A model generated the notes under the pieces. It saw only the letters and a list, made by a program, of their open reading frames with translations, did no database searches and was not told the DNA's origin. This document shows, piece by piece, positions 1 to 12,343 of a stretch of 64,000 bases of DNA. The stretch comes from Corbicula japonica. Taxonomy: Eukaryota; Mollusca; Bivalvia; Venerida; Cyrenidae. The stretch lies in contig JAZAYU010000174.1 in NCBI GenBank assembly GCA_038501625.1, positions 248,001 through 312,000 on the forward strand. The letters are read 5' to 3'. The translations under genes and the position numbers were made by a program. How positions within the stretch are numbered: the stretch's first letter is position 1; each line of letters starts with the position of its first letter.

Positions 1-974
1 AAGTTTGAAGGCTCTGGGTGAAAGGATACTTGAGTTATTGAGCGGAAACGATTTTCACTCTTCTGGCCCCTGTGACCTTGACCTTTGATCTACTGACCCC
101 AAAATCAATAGGGTTCTTCAACTCAATAAGGGCTATCATCATATGAAGTTTGAAGGCTCTTGGTCAAAGGTTATTCGAGTTATTGAGCAGAAACTATTTT
201 CACTCTTCAGGTCCCTGTGACCTTGACCTTTGACCTACTGACCCCAAGATCAATAGGGTTCTTCTACTCAATAAGGGCTATCACCCTGTGAAGTTTGAAG
301 GCTCTGGGTGAAAGGGTAATCGAGTTATTGAGCGGAAACGGTTTTTACTCTTCGGGTCACTGTGACCTTGACCTTTGACCTACTGACCCCAAAATCAATA
401 GGGTTCTTCTACTCAATAAGGGCTATCACCCTATGAAGTTTGAAAGCTCTGGATGAAAGGGTACTCGAGTTATTGTGCGGAAAATGTTTTTACTCTTCGG
501 GTCACTGTGACCTTGACCTTTGACCTACTGACCCCAAAATCAATAGGGTTCTTCTACTCAATAAGGGCTATCACCCTGTGAAGTTTAAAGGCTCTGGGTC
601 AAAGGGTACTCGAGTTATTGAGCGGAAACGGTTTTTACTCTTCGGGTCACTGTGACCTTGACCTTTGACCTACTGACCCCAAAATCAATAGGGTTCTTCT
701 ACTCAATAAGGGCTATCACCCTATGAAGTTTGAAGGCTCTTGGTCAAAGGGTACTCGAGTTATTGAGCGGAAACGGTTTTTACTCTTCGGGTCACTGTGA
801 CCTTGACCTTTGACCTACTGACCCCAAAATCAATAGGGTTCTTCTACTCGATAAGGGCTATCACCCTATGAAGTTTGAAGGCTCTGGGTCAAAGGGTACT
901 CAAGTTATTGAGCGGAAACGAAGTGTGACAGACGGACAGGGCAAAAACAATATGTCTCCCCCAGAGCGGGGGAG
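1..974 (+). repeat. 145-bp tandem array with 3' hairpin terminus (non-autonomous element, cut by window edge)
   Basis: Units begin at 1, 146, 291, 436, 581, 726 and 871, an exact 145-bp period with few mismatches. Each unit contains TGACCTTGACCTTTGACC, whose reverse complement is a run of AGGTCA half-sites. After the last partial unit there is a GACAGACGGACAGGG tract and then an inverted repeat (about 952-974) of the form TGTCTCCCCC...GGGGGAGACA. This matches the architecture of the other tandem-core elements in the window. The left end lies outside the window. There is no coding potential. Confidence 0.9.
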
Positions 975-1120
975 ACATAAATATACTGGCTGTCATTGAA
1001 AACTGTTCAGACCCTGGCTTGGTATTATTCCTGATATACATATTTCACTGTCATATCATGTCTTTGAAATAATAAAGCACCAAGAAGGAAGAAACTATGT
1101 CAGATAGGTAAACAGGTCTG

Positions 1121-1219
1121 GAGACCATAAAACTAAATCAGGAGATCAGTCTCAAATCTCAAATCTCGCATCTGATTGGCGACCAGTCAACCAAATCTAA
1201 GCTTTATGATCTTAGGCCC
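1121..1219. mobile_element. Degenerate copy of a foldback MITE family
   Basis: It contains CATAAAACTAAATC, GGAGATCAGTCTCAAATCTC and CATCTGATTGGC, which match the left arm of the near-perfect foldback at 59750-59891. It ends with TTATGATCTTAGGCCC, matching that element's right end. The palindromic centre is eroded. Confidence 0.65.
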
Positions 1220-2754
1220 AGAAAAAAAACAAGGTAACCGCCTTTTGTGCCTGAATTTATTGGCCACGTTGGAGCCAACTTCAAGTTATAAGGCTCCAAG
1301 GCGGTATCCCCAAGGGTTCTCTTCTTTGTTAATTGTTTTTGGCGTCCTATTTGAATTGACATACATATATCTCTTTTTCGCTGCGTGGGGAGGCTGTGTT
1401 TTTTGAGTGTCGCGATTCCTGATATGTATATATTGCTTTTTTATATTGATTGAGAGGTTTAGCTCTCAAATTCAATCCATGCAGTTTGTATATATTTTTA
1501 GAATGCAAATAAAGCAATGAAACAAACTCACGTCTATTTCGGAGCAATATTCCACAAAATAAGCATAGGAATGGTTCCCCAGAACACACCCACTCGTGTT
1601 GCTGAAAATATAACACAATATAAGCATGTACATAATGACTTTCAAGCTAAAACGCATTACCAATTTTGTAAAAAAAATATCGCTTATCGCCATTACCATT
1701 TTCTTAATATATATATATCGCATCATCGCATATCTACGCATATAAAAACAGGTTAATAGGGCGGATCCAAAGGTCTGTTTGCTTGGGGCCACACAAGTTG
1801 TCGACCCCTTTTCTGCTCAACCACACCATTTTATATCACTGTTTCGGTCATTTTACTTGACTAAAAATGGTACACTAGTGAGATGAAATTTTTTGTGAAA
1901 TGTATTAGACTTTATGGGGTGTCAAGGGACTACAGCAAGTTTTTTTATGTGATTTCTTCTTTGAAAATCTCCTCCTTGATTTTGATTTCTTAAAATAAAC
2001 TAGATTTCAAGCTTAGCATTGTCTACATTGAAGGCAGTCGCTACAGTTTCATAAAAATTTTCCCAATAATAGATTTCATTTAAACTTTGTCTATGTCAAG
2101 AACATGATGTGATGCAATGAAAAACCAAATAAACATGGGACCTTACCGGGGTTACTTGTTTTTATTAAACACCGAAGTTGTCACATTTTGAACAATTTTG
2201 ACGATTTTCATAGACTTCTTTGTCAGCATTAAATAATAGAATGTATCACAAGAATATCATAAATAATGCTATTTTTCGGTTAAAAACATTCAAAATTACA
2301 AATAAATTGCTAATTATTGTAATACAAATAACGAAACACATATATAAAATTAAGTATTACGTGTACCCATTTTACTACAAAGAATTTATCGTCAAATCTT
2401 TTCATTCTAAGGGATGTTTTTAAGATTACTTAATTTTAACATAATAGAATTTCACCATATACTACCAATATATTCACCAATGTATAACAAACATAAAATG
2501 AAAAAGAAAAAATGTAGATTATCATGTTAATTTGTTCGAAATTGCAATTTCAAAAAGGGGGGGGGTAATTATGTATAAAAAAAAGACTTAAAGGTATGTA
2601 GTGTACATCGTTAATTATTACTGTGGTATCATTTTATTTAATGATAGCTTAATTTTCGCGTATTTCGCGCTCGGACCAGTGCGCGAATTTAAAACCTAAG
2701 CCAAAATTTAACCATAATCAACATACGTATCCGAAATGAGCTATGTTCGAATAA
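1220..2754. other. AT-rich stretch with no recognised gene
   Basis: Only short open frames without family resemblance are seen. Near 2653-2692 there are TTCGCG-type repeats resembling the terminal motif of the foldback element at 19082-19919. A G7 run lies near 2558. No convincing gene or RNA was found. Confidence 0.5.
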
Positions 2755-4373
2755 GTCATGTCTTGGACCATGAACTGTGTTTTATACATTGATTAAACCC
2801 AGATTGGACCGTGAACTGTGTTTTATACATTGCATTTAGACGGTGGTACAGTAGTTTAATACTCGTTGAAACAAGAGGGCCATTTGGCCCTAAATCGCTC
2901 ACCTATCAAACTTGACCTAGATATCATTGAGATAAACATTCTGACCAAGTGTAAAGAAGATCGGACCAAAATTAACACCGCTAAAGTGCAGACAAGATTT
3001 TTATATAATTTGAACTTGTGACCAAGATTTCAAGGTCACGTAACCCAGTTTCAAACTTGACCTAGATATCATCGAAATATACTTTCTGACCAAGCTTGAA
3101 GAAGTTCCAACCAAAATCAAGACCTCTAGAGTGCAGACAAGCTTTTTCCTTAATTTGACCTTCTGACCTAGTTTTAAGGGTAACATGACCCAGTTACGAA
3201 CTTGATCTAGATATCATTGAGATAAACATTCTGACCAAGTTTAAAGAAGATTGCACCAAAATGAAGACCACTAGAGTGCAGACAAGATTTTTCATATAAT
3301 TTGATCTAGTGACCTAGCTTTCAAGGTCACATGACCCAGTTTCAAACTTGACCTAGATATCAATAACATAAACATTCTGACAAAGTTTCAGAAAGATCGG
3401 ACCAAAATTAAGACCTCTACAGTACAGACAAGCTTTTATTTAAATTGACCTACTGACCTAGTTTTAAGGGTCACATAACGCAGGTACGAACTTGATCTAG
3501 ATATCATTGAGATAAACATTCTGACCAAGTCTAAAAAGACCAAAATTAAGACTGCTAGAGTGCGGACAAGATTTTTCTATAATTTGACCTAGTGACCTAG
3601 ATTTCAATTCACATGACCCAGTTTCGAACTTGATCTAGATATCAATGAGATAAACATTCTGACCAAGTTTGAAGAAGATCGGATAAAAATTATGACCGCT
3701 AGAGTGCGGACACGCTTTTTCTATAAGTTGACCTAGTGACCTAGATTTCAAGGTCACATGACCCAGTTACGAACTTGATCTATCATTGAGATAAACATTC
3801 TGACCAAGTTTAAAGAAGATCCAACCAAAATTAAGACCTCTAGAGTGCAGAAAAGCTTTTTCTTTACTTTGACCTAGTGAACGGACGACCGAGGGACGAC
3901 GGACGCCGGACGAAGGAAGATCACAAAAGCTCACCCTGTCACTATGTGACAGGTGAGCTAAAAAACTGTAGGACTGCCTTTAAAATATTGATGTTGAACC
4001 CGGCCCCAGACTCAATGATTGTTAGATGTGTTAAAAATACACTATCTACAACAATGCAGATGATTTAGTAAATGTGAGGCTTATGCACAGAGGACCTCCT
4101 ATAATAGTGCATTAAGCTTCCAAATCAGTTTCTATTACGGTTTAGATTTAAAAAGCAAGGACTCTGGAATATTCTTTACCAAACAAAAACAAAAAGATAA
4201 TATAATTATTTACTGTACAATCATTCAATAAATTACCAATAAATTTATACCACGTCTTCGCATTATAGGCTACCTTTCTTCCGCAGTAATTTCTGTGCAA
4301 ACCAATCAAAACATTGGACGGGTTTGGGATTTCACCCAATGTATAAAACACAGTTCACGGTCCAAGACATGAC
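2755..4373. mobile_element. TIR-flanked element (37-bp inverted ends) enclosing a nested tandem-core element
   Basis: The arm at 2755-2791 is the inverted complement of 4337-4373 with one mismatch in 37. The shared core reads GAACTGTGTTTTATACATTG. A second direct copy of the inner arm lies at about 2806-2832. No transposase frame is present, so this is non-autonomous or an internally replaced copy. The superfamily is not assignable. Confidence 0.75.
2871..3965 (+). mobile_element. Tandem-core non-autonomous element (HINE/pearl-like), 145-bp units
   Basis: The 5' end is ACAAGAGGGCCATTTGGCCC, a short hairpin. The core holds about seven diverged units of roughly 145 bp, with repeat starts near 2907, 3051, 3197, 3341, 3487, 3624 and 3769. 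Many carry TCAAGGTCA or related half-sites. The 3' end has a GGACGACGGACGCCGGAC tract and then a perfect stem-loop at 3928-3959 (AGCTCACC outer stem, CTGTCAC inner stem, TAT loop), followed by an A-run. Assignment to Helentron-associated elements is inference from architecture known in bivalves. Confidence 0.8.
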
Positions 4374-5172
4374 CTGTGTACTTTGGCGCTCGGAACTCTG
4401 GGATAAGAACTACTTTTAGGCGGAGTTACGGCCGTGCTGTACTGCATTTAAGAATCGGGGTTGCTTTATGTCATCAGCAGACGCTATAGGACATGGAAAA
4501 TACATGAAGTTTTATTTATTTTTTACAATTAAAATAGGAAAAGCGTCAACAACATTAAACTTGTTTCGTTTTAAATCTTTAAACAACTAAAGCCTCCTAT
4601 CCTTAATCGATATCGCCCATTTTAAGTTTCGATGAAAGCGGCCATCACTCGGATTTTAAACACCATCCTTTACAGGCACGCTGACGTCATAACTTTCGTT
4701 TTGAGTCATAACTTTCATTTTGACGTCATAACTTTTATTTGCACTTTTGTGGCAAAAGATTTAGACAACATATACCATCAATTTGAGTTTAATTGTGAAA
4801 AAAATGTGTTACTCTATTATAATAATACTTACATATAGTTATCAAAAAAAAGACAGAAATTGCAAGATAAATTACAAACTACATTGCGTGCCTTTTTACA
4901 CAGTCGCGTAGTAATTTAGCAAAAAACTGCAAGTTATGCGTCAAACCATACAGATCATTCTTGATCTGGGTTTTATACGTTGGATTTCACCAAGTGCATC
5001 TGTCTACGGTCAATTTGCGCTCTCAGGCAAATAACTGAAGAGTGATTCAAGTGCTATTTGTAGCGGAATGGATCATGAGTTGATTTTGAAAATAGTGTGA
5101 CATTTCATAAACTGAATCTGCAAATTTCCTGTTCAAATATTGCCGCAGGCTTCCAGCGTGTCACTATCGCTG
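4374..5172. other. No gene recognised; short TGACGTCATAACTTT repeats
   Basis: Three approximate 20-bp direct repeats of GTCATAACTTTCATTTTGA lie at 4685-4741, two of them containing TGACGTCA. Otherwise the stretch is AT-rich, non-coding-looking sequence. Confidence 0.5.
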
Positions 5173-5280
5173 AAGGTTATAAAACTGAAGGTTATAAAAA
5201 TGGTGACTGGTCGCCATTTCAGCCAATCAGATACTTGAGATTTGAGACTGGCTTCCATGCTCAGTTTTATAACCTTGGGC
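5173..5280. mobile_element. Foldback MITE copy lacking most of its left arm
   Basis: The right arm (TGGTCGCCATTTCAGCCAAT through TTTATAACCTTGGG) matches 58957-59036 closely. On the left only the outer GTTATAAAACTGAAGG and the centre TGGTGACTGG remain. It is an internal deletion derivative of the same family. Confidence 0.75.
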
Positions 5281-5489
5281 GCAGTTGGTGTTGCACATCA
5301 CTGCTCAAGATATGGCCATGCGCACCCTCACCCCCTACCCAACCCCACATCTGTTGGATTCGTCCCTGAGTTACATGTAACACATAATTACTGGCGGTTA
5401 CCAGTTAGACTAATTACTCTTACATAAGATGCCTGCCGCACTTACAATTTGTTGGCATCAACCAGCTTATATGTATTTTATAAGTGTTG

Positions 5490-5700
5490 CTACAAAAAAG
5501 CATGTCATCATCCACTTTGTCATTAACATGGTTGTTCATATAGCCATTAAAAAAACCTTACTATCACAAATTCTTCAAATTGTTTCGGTAAAAAATAGAA
5601 TATTTATAAATATCAATATAAGAACTAAATCACTATTTTTAAAAGCAAGTGTTCGGGTTTACACACTTAAAATAACTAAAAAAATTTCCACATGAAGTCC
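5490..5700 (+). repeat. Dispersed repeat shared with 15590-15760
   Basis: The stretch resembles 15590-15760 in the same order and orientation. Shared landmarks include TTCACTTTGTCGTGAACATG-like sequence (TCCACTTTGTCATTAACATG here), AGCCATTAAAAAAA and ACAAATTCTTC. It lies in the presumed intron downstream of the exon at 5880-7721. The family is not named. Confidence 0.5.
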
Positions 5701-5879
5701 AGCAAATGCAATCCTTAAATAAACCTTTCATGATGTACGGCAATCAATTTTTTTAAAAAGCTTTATTTCAATTACTTTACTAAATATTACTAGACTGTGA
5801 TTTCGGTGAATATTTTACATGAATTTGCAATAAAAGGTGAGTAGGGATTTGTTTCTCTACTTCAAGGAAAAGCACTTAC

Positions 5880-7721
5880 CCCCATGTTCTTGGAAATTAT
5901 CATCTCTTTACAATTTGGACAGGGAACCGGTTGCTCTAATACTTTCTTTAGCTTTCTATTTTCTTCTATTGCTTTCAATTTTTCTTCCTTCTTTTTCTTT
6001 TGTTGCTCGTTTTTAATTCTTTCTTGCTCCTGTAATTCTTGTCTGAGTGCTTCTATTCTCCGCTTTCTATTTTCTTCTATTTCTTCTGCCTCTCTTTTTC
6101 TTTTCCAATAATTATATAATTGCTTGTTTAATTTCTTTTCTCTTAATGCTTTCAATTTTTCTTCCATTTTTTTCTTTTGCTGCTCTTTCTTTATTATTTT
6201 TTGCTCCTGTAATTCTTGTCTCTCTTGTCTAAGTGCTTCTATCCTCAGCTTTCTATTTTCTTCCATTTCTTCATATTTTTCTCTATATCTTTGCTCCAGC
6301 TTTCTTTTTTCTTCAATTGCTTTCATTTTTTCTGCCTCTCTTATTCTTTCCCAATAATTATATTGCTTGTTTAATTTGTTGTCTTTTATACGCTTGTTTA
6401 ATTTGTTGTCTTTTATTGGCTTGGTAAATTTGTTGTCTTTTATTTGCTTGTTTAATTTGTTGTCTTTTATTGGATTGTTTAATTTGTTCTCTTTTATTGG
6501 CTTGTTTAATTGGTTGTCTTTTATTGGTTTGTTTAATTTGTTGTCTTTTATTGGCTTGTTTAATTGGTTGTCTTTTATTGGCTTGTTTAATTGGTTGTAA
6601 TTTATTGGCTTGTGTAATTGGTTATCTTTTATTGGTAAATCTGTTTCACAATCTCCCTCGGGAACCTGGTAATAATTATGATCATGAACAAATGCTGTTA
6701 ATATTTCACTCCCTTTCCAGAGATATATATTTGTCTCATATTTATGAATGATGATGCTATTGTCAAGATGCGGATTATGAGTATAGGTACTCTGTTCATG
6801 TTCACATATGTTTTCTTGACAGTGGTTTAAAGCGGGGGTCTCATCTTGGACATTTTCTTTCTTTATTTGTGTAATATGTGATTGAATTTCTAAATCATTA
6901 CAATCAGTGAAATTTCCATTTGTTAAAATCTGGCTTCGAGTTTGCTTTTGCCCTAGGTCTGATGGCTGATGTATGATTTCTGTTTGCATGTTTGACAAGG
7001 ATGCTGTTTCAATTTGCTTTAGCCCGTGTAAAAAGTTGGATGTCTGATCTATATTTTCCATTTTAATTTGATTTTGTACAGATGATAAGTTAACTGACTG
7101 GTTATTGTCATCCATTTTATTTTCTTCATTGTCAGATTTATTGAATTCCTCATTCAAAGTTCTATTTGTACAATGGAAGCATTTTATTTCAGAGGGAAGT
7201 TTACCATTAGCTACAGTGCTTCTTTCCATATTCTGATATATGTATGAGTCTATATGTTCCAAAATATAAACTGTACCATGTATATTCAGAAACTGCTTCT
7301 TTTTAGCATATTCCGCATCACTGTCTTTTGTACACGTTACTATTGTCAAAATTTCCGGTAAACACAATTGAGTTTGTGATTCACCGCGATCATATATTAA
7401 TACAGACTCACTTTGACAAAGATTTAAACTACTTAAATTCTCTTTTCTTCTGTAATATAACACTTTTCGTGAAGATACATGAAAGTGAGAATGGTCAGTA
7501 ATGAGTGTGGAATTTACATCATTCATATCACTGTTGTTAGATAACAACTGTTCATCATAATTTTCTGCTAAAGCCTCATGTTTAATACAGATATCTGCTG
7601 TTACGAATGACGACAGAGGATTTGTAGTTTCCGATGTACATGTAGAAACCTCCACTTCAAACAAATCCAGTGATAAATGATCATCTATGATGTCCAATGC
7701 TTCAAGTGTTATGTCTGACAT
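5880..7721 (-). CDS. First coding exon of a Lys/Glu-rich coiled-coil protein with terminal CPNC motif
   Basis: This is an open frame of about 610 codons on the minus strand. The first in-frame ATG is at 7721-7719; a longer frame to 7739 would need GTG. The N-terminal two thirds are acidic and Ser/Asn-rich, with possible SUMO-type sites (IKKE, IKME). A nine-residue repeat (KPIKDNKLN type, about ten copies) follows. Next come two related charged coiled-coil blocks, each with YNYW and EENRK...RIEALRQE. The frame reaches CPNCKEMI and then meets ATGGGG|GTAAGT at 5880/5879, a strong splice donor, so the trailing VSAFP residues are probably intron. CPNC may be the first half of a C2HC or C2H2 finger completed in a later exon, not found in this window. 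The product is not recognised. Confidence 0.7.
6366..6645 (-). repeat. 27-bp coding minisatellite inside the 5880-7721 exon
   Basis: The unit, read on the plus strand, is TTGTTTAATTTGTTGTCTTT plus TATTGGC, 27 bp. It is repeated about ten times with in-frame substitutions and encodes the nonapeptide KPIKDNKLN. Unit length is a multiple of three, so copy-number changes keep the frame. Confidence 0.9.
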
Positions 7722-8076
7722 AACTAATGGTTGACTCACTCAGCAAATAAATTAAGTTAATTGAATGCACTTCATATTACACCATATTGTAAAACTGCTC
7801 AATATTACTCTGTGTAGTCTGTAAACATGGTAATGTTTTTCTGAGAATTCTCTGAAATAAACACCAAAACTTAAATTAGAAACAAGAGCAAAACGGAAAC
7901 AAATGCATACACAACTAAAAACAAGTTTTGGAGAGGGTTATACCACACAGACACCCCCAACTCCTTACCCCCTTTATCCCACCTACTTAGATGATCAGTA
8001 CCCAAAATATATATCCATTAAATAAATAACTAGATGGGTGTTCAGCTGAGCCCTCTGGTACTATGTCGGAATAATT
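7722..8076. promoter_or_regulatory. Upstream region of the 5880-7721 exon
   Basis: This is the 5' side of the minus-strand gene. It is AT-rich with no recognised core promoter element. The sequence just upstream of the ATG on the minus strand (TTTATTTGCTGAG at about 7740-7752) could also be a splice acceptor, so the true first exon may lie further upstream. Confidence 0.3.
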
Positions 8077-8412
8077 CAGGGCTTTTTTATTTTGGGAATA
8101 TGACCCATACCCCTGGAATTGGGAAATTTATAGTCATTTTGCCAGAAATTAGTAATTTTTTAGCATCATTGGGGAATAAGAAATGTTACTGTTATCTGCT
8201 GTTTTTTTAAACATTGCCATCCATATTTAATATTGTCAGTAATTCCTGGCTTGAAGAGCAAAAGATGCAGTGATGATGCTGTTGTTTTTCATCAGAAATG
8301 TTTGTTGCGATTCAATTGGGAATTTTTCTTCTCAAATTGGGAAAAAAGTATATGTTTTGCCATTGGGAACATGACCGAATAACAGCTACAAAATCAACTG
8401 AAAAAAGCCCTG
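8077..8412. mobile_element. 336-bp MITE with CAGGGCTTTTTT ends and TAATT duplication
   Basis: It starts CAGGGCTTTTTTATTTT and ends AAAAAAGCCCTG, inverted ends. TAATT flanks both sides (8072-8076 and 8413-8417). Inner inverted similarity continues (TTGGGAATATGACC on the left, TTGGGAACATGACCGAATAA on the right). There is no coding capacity. Confidence 0.8.
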
Positions 8413-8439
8413 TAATTATGCATGTACGAAAAGGGGCAT

Positions 8440-9320
8440 AGTGTTATCTTGGCCTAAACAACTTGGCATCATCATGAGCGTATTGTCATGAGCAATATTG
8501 TATGAAAATTTGATAAAGAAAAATTATTTAAGAAATTAATTAAGTCAAATTAATTAAGAAAAATTAAGACATAGCAAAGTAATAGTAATGTTAAGTTTAT
8601 GGTGTAAAAATGCAAGTACAAAATGGGGCATACATGTAACTCCATGAAATGTGTCCTTGACCTAAAGAATGTGGCATCATCACAAGCATGTTGTCATAAG
8701 CAATATAATTTGAAAGATTCATGAAGAAATTTAAAGAAATGGAAAATTTATAATCAACATTAATTTTTCATGTGAAAATTACAAATACAAAAAGGGGCAT
8801 AACTCCACATTAAATGTGACATTGACCTTAAGAATTCGGCATCATCTCAACATTGTTGTCATAAGCAATATAATTTTAAAGTTTCATAAAGAAATATTAA
8901 GAAATGTCAAAGTGATAGCCAACATAAAGTTTTCGTGTGAAAATCGAAGTACAAAAAAGAGCATAACTCTATCAAATGTGACTTTGACGTTAAGAATCTG
9001 GCATTATCTCGAGCGTGAAGTCATAAGCAATATGATTTGAAAGTTTCATGATGAAATATTAAGAAATGTCAAAGTGATAGCCAACATAAAGTTTTCGTGT
9101 GAAAATCGAAGTACAAAAAAGAGCATAACTCTATCAAATGTGACTTTGACGTTAAGAATCTGGCATTATCTCGAGCGTGAAGTCATAAGCAATATGATTT
9201 GAAAGTTTCATGATGAAATATTAAGAAATGACAAAGTTACAGCCAACATTAAGTTTTCGTGACAAACCGACTGAGAAAGCGATACCTATGTATCGCCTTT
9301 TCTTCTTAGGGTGAGACAAA
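8440..9320 (+). mobile_element. Tandem-core element, 162-bp units, ending in GCGATAC-CTAT-GTATCGC hairpin
   Basis: The units share GGCATAACTC, TGACTTTGACGTTAAGAAT, GGCATCATC and AAGTTTCATGA. The last two full units (from 8919 and 9081) are nearly identical over about 150 bp, and earlier units are diverged. The 3' terminus, about 9270-9288, is a perfect 7-bp stem with a CTAT loop, closely paralleling the hairpins at 3928-3959 and about 37310-37340. The left boundary is uncertain. Confidence 0.75.
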
Positions 9321-10311
9321 AATTACAGTAATCAAAGTTTTCATTGTCAAAAGCTATATATTTAAATTTTTAGAGTGTTGGTATTCCCTTTGGAGTTTTT
9401 CATAGAATATCTATTTGCGGATCTTCATTCTGAAAAATGTCAACAACAAAAAAGTTGACCTACCTACCTACTTACTACCTAACCATAATAGTAAATCTTC
9501 TTGGGTCAGGTTAGGGAAATAAAGAATATTTTAAGTCCTACCCTATCAATAAAACTGTAATGAATGGTAAATACAAATTTCAAGAAATATCCACTTTCTT
9601 CAACATGATACTATTTCACAATTTATATAATTATCCAAATAACAAAAATTGCACCATACCATTCAAAATGTTCTAGAAGTGTATCAAAACAACATACATG
9701 TAATAACATGAAGATATGATTAAAAATAATGTGAACATGATTAAAATCCACTCAACATGTAATATCGCTTATGAAATCAGCTACAAGATGGTGGATTATA
9801 GAAAGTGAAAATAATGCTTTGCTTTGTGATGAGATTCTTTCCAGTCCACGGGACCAATGGAGATTTTCTTTATCATAATAGAGAGATGCGAATCTGAGTT
9901 ATATTTCGTCACCTTAATGCAAAAACAGTATAAGTGCATTTGAAATACCGGTAATGAGTTATACCGTTACTGCACTAAGGTAGGGATATAGGTCTTTGTT
10001 ATTTCTAAATCAATGTCCTTGTCCCACTATGAAAAATACTCAGATTAACAAGCATCTGCATCAATTTCAGATTAGGCAATAGAAAATTTATTCCTAGATT
10101 CTCATCCCCCTCACCTTTTGAAAATCACTCCACCCGAATGTTTTTTATTTAAAAAAAGTGTACATCAAAATTTACATTACGAGTACGAATCGGTATTGTA
10201 CGAAAACGCAGTATGAAACATTTTAGTGTCAATTGCCAATTTGTAGTCAGCTAGGTGCTTATTTATCTTTGCACTACACAAGTGACATTAGAAACTGTGA
10301 GAATGATAAAT
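9321..10311. other. No gene recognised
   Basis: AT-rich sequence with only short frames. No repeat structure, RNA or gene could be supported. Confidence 0.45.
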
Positions 10312-11055
10312 AAACAAGAGCCAGTCGGAAACAACTGCACGCTCGACTTTTCGAAAAGTCAGACATATTTAAGTACATTTTAAACTGGGCTTAGTGATTC
10401 AGGTGTTTATGACACCCCTAACACACACACATGAACAAAAGTTTCTTAATCCAAGTTAGGAAATCAGTAAATTACACGTAATTTATTCTTGTAGAAGTTT
10501 TTTAAGAGGGTTTACACAACCCAGCCCATAAACTCCAGATCTCACACCCATTAACCCACTATCCCTGCCCACCTATAGTGGTGTGGTGTAGTATAGTATA
10601 GTATGCTGGTTGCTGTTGTTGGTGGTGGTGTTGTTGGTGATGTTGTTGTTGGCAGTGATGATGTTGTTGGTGGTGGTTTTTGGTGTTGTTGGTGGTGGTA
10701 GTGGTGCTGTTGGTATTGTTGTTGGTGGTGGTGGTGGTGGTGTTCGTGTTGTTGTTGTTGGTGTTGTTGTTATTGTTGTTTTTGTTGTTGGTGTTGTTGT
10801 TGGTGGTGTTGGTGGTATTGTTGTTGGTGCTGGTGGTGTTGTTGCTTGTTGGTGTTGATGTTGGTGGTGGTATTGTTGTTGGTGGTGTTGTTGTTGGTGG
10901 TGTTGTTGTTGGTGTTGTTATTGGTGTTGACAGTTGTTGGTAGTGTTGTTGATGGTGGTGTTGTTGGTGGTGTTGTTGGTGGTGGTGTTATTGAGGGTGT
11001 TGTTGGTGGTGGTGTTGTGATTATTTGTGTTGTTGTTGGTGTTGTTGTTGCTCCT
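10312..11055 (+). repeat. ACAAGAGCCAGTC-type element with long GTT/GTG microsatellite
   Basis: The 5' part (10312-10610) matches 46381-46690 in order: ACAAGAGCCAGTC, TCAGACATATTTAAG, CACCTATAGTG and GCTGGTTGCTGTTG. It is followed by about 440 bp of GTT/GTG/GGT repeats. The hydrophobic Val/Leu/Gly frames across this tract are artefacts of the repeat. Confidence 0.85.
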
Positions 11056-12343
11056 ATGAATAAAGGAGGAAATTACAATTTACATAATACTTACAGTTGT
11101 GCGGGGCAAGTCTGCGCATTGCCTGACTGCACAACTGCTTTACATATTAACAAAATCACTGATGTCATAAGAATTGCATGCTAGTTGAGATATTTGTCAA
11201 GAAACAAGGCGATTTTTGTAACAGCTGATGAGTAAATTTTTCTAGAACTATTTGGTATTCAAATTGCTATGCTCTTAAATATCAAAATCATTAAACAAAC
11301 AAGATATATGACCCTCATCGCTCTAACTTCCCCATTTTGACAATTTTGACCTAAATAAATGTTTGTAATTTAAACTGATCTTTTACTCAAATCTAGGACT
11401 AGGGCACAGGTGGAAGGAACGTAAATATAACTATTTTTTTGTGTATGGTTACTTACCATTGACAAGGTCAGGAAGAAATGTCGTTTGAAAAAGACTATGT
11501 TTCGTCTAAAACCATTTCAATTTTTGTCAAATATTTTTTATACAACATAACTCATATGCTCTGTATTGCATATCCATCTAGCTCTCAGAAAAAGTTTACT
11601 TCGAAGAAAAATTCCCAGAAGTTTTCAATCTACAGTCGAAAATGTCCACCATAGTATAGCGCTTTTTGACGTAACCAGAACAATCCCACACATTTCATAA
11701 CATAGATTTTCAATAAATACTCGGTCAATATGAGCGATGCGGTAAATGACAACCACATGCAAGCAAATAATTTGGAAGGCTTCTACAAATTCCACTGATC
11801 ATCTTTCTTTTACTCAAGTGTTACCGATGCTAATGCCGAATTTTCATGTTTTTCTACCATCATCTGTTTCATTTTGGACATGTTCGCCGCGGTGCTAATC
11901 CATGTATTATGCTTGAGACGGTTTGGGGGCAGGAGGGAATCCTTTTGAAAAAGGGGAAGTAGAGCGTTAATAGCCTATCTATTGAATAAGTCTTGTAGCT
12001 TCTGAATGCCTTTTTTATAGGGAGATGTAGCTGCTCCTAGATTCTCAGTGCTCTTGCCATGGAGTTCCGGGCGAAGGGTTGTGTGCCCAATGTGTGATTG
12101 TTGATTCTTGTGTGCTCTCTCTTAGATTTATGTTCATAATTTCAGTCATTACCAAGTAACTTGGATACTGTCATCTTCATCAACCTCATCAATTGATATC
12201 ATCATCATCAGCTTCATCCATAGCATCCTCCAGATCTGCCACACACACAAGTAAGTACACAGTTAACCAGATTACTGGATTATTGTGTATTATATTAATC
12301 TTTATAGGATCCACCCCGCCGCTGTGGTGGCATAGAAGAAAAA
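11056..12343. other. No clear gene; contains an inverted copy of the 26343-26515 flank
   Basis: About 11395-11460 is the inverted complement of sequence bordering the right end of the 26-kb LTR (AATGGTAAGTAACCAT, AATAGTTATAT, GTTCCTTCCACCTGTG). This region should hold the 5' LTR and leader of the Ty3/gypsy element starting at 12344, but no copy of the 26104-26343 LTR is visible. A possible small intron (AAGTAAGT near 12250 to TTTATAG near 12307) precedes the first ATG. Confidence 0.4.

Noticed and set aside
1..974. CRISPR-like array
   Set aside because: The repeats are contiguous 145-bp tandem units without unique spacers, in animal DNA.
5884..6751. Phe/Leu/Ser-rich plus-strand frames resembling membrane proteins
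   Set aside because: They are the reverse complement of the Lys/Glu-rich repeats of the minus-strand exon.
10610..11184. Val/Leu/Gly-rich open frames of 82-112 codons
   Set aside because: They are translations of the GTT/GTG microsatellite in three frames, with no start context or conserved sequence.
11998..12343. TGTAGCTGCTCC near 12025 as the missing 5' LTR start
   Set aside because: Apart from TGTAGC it does not match the 26104-26343 LTR and has no matching end.
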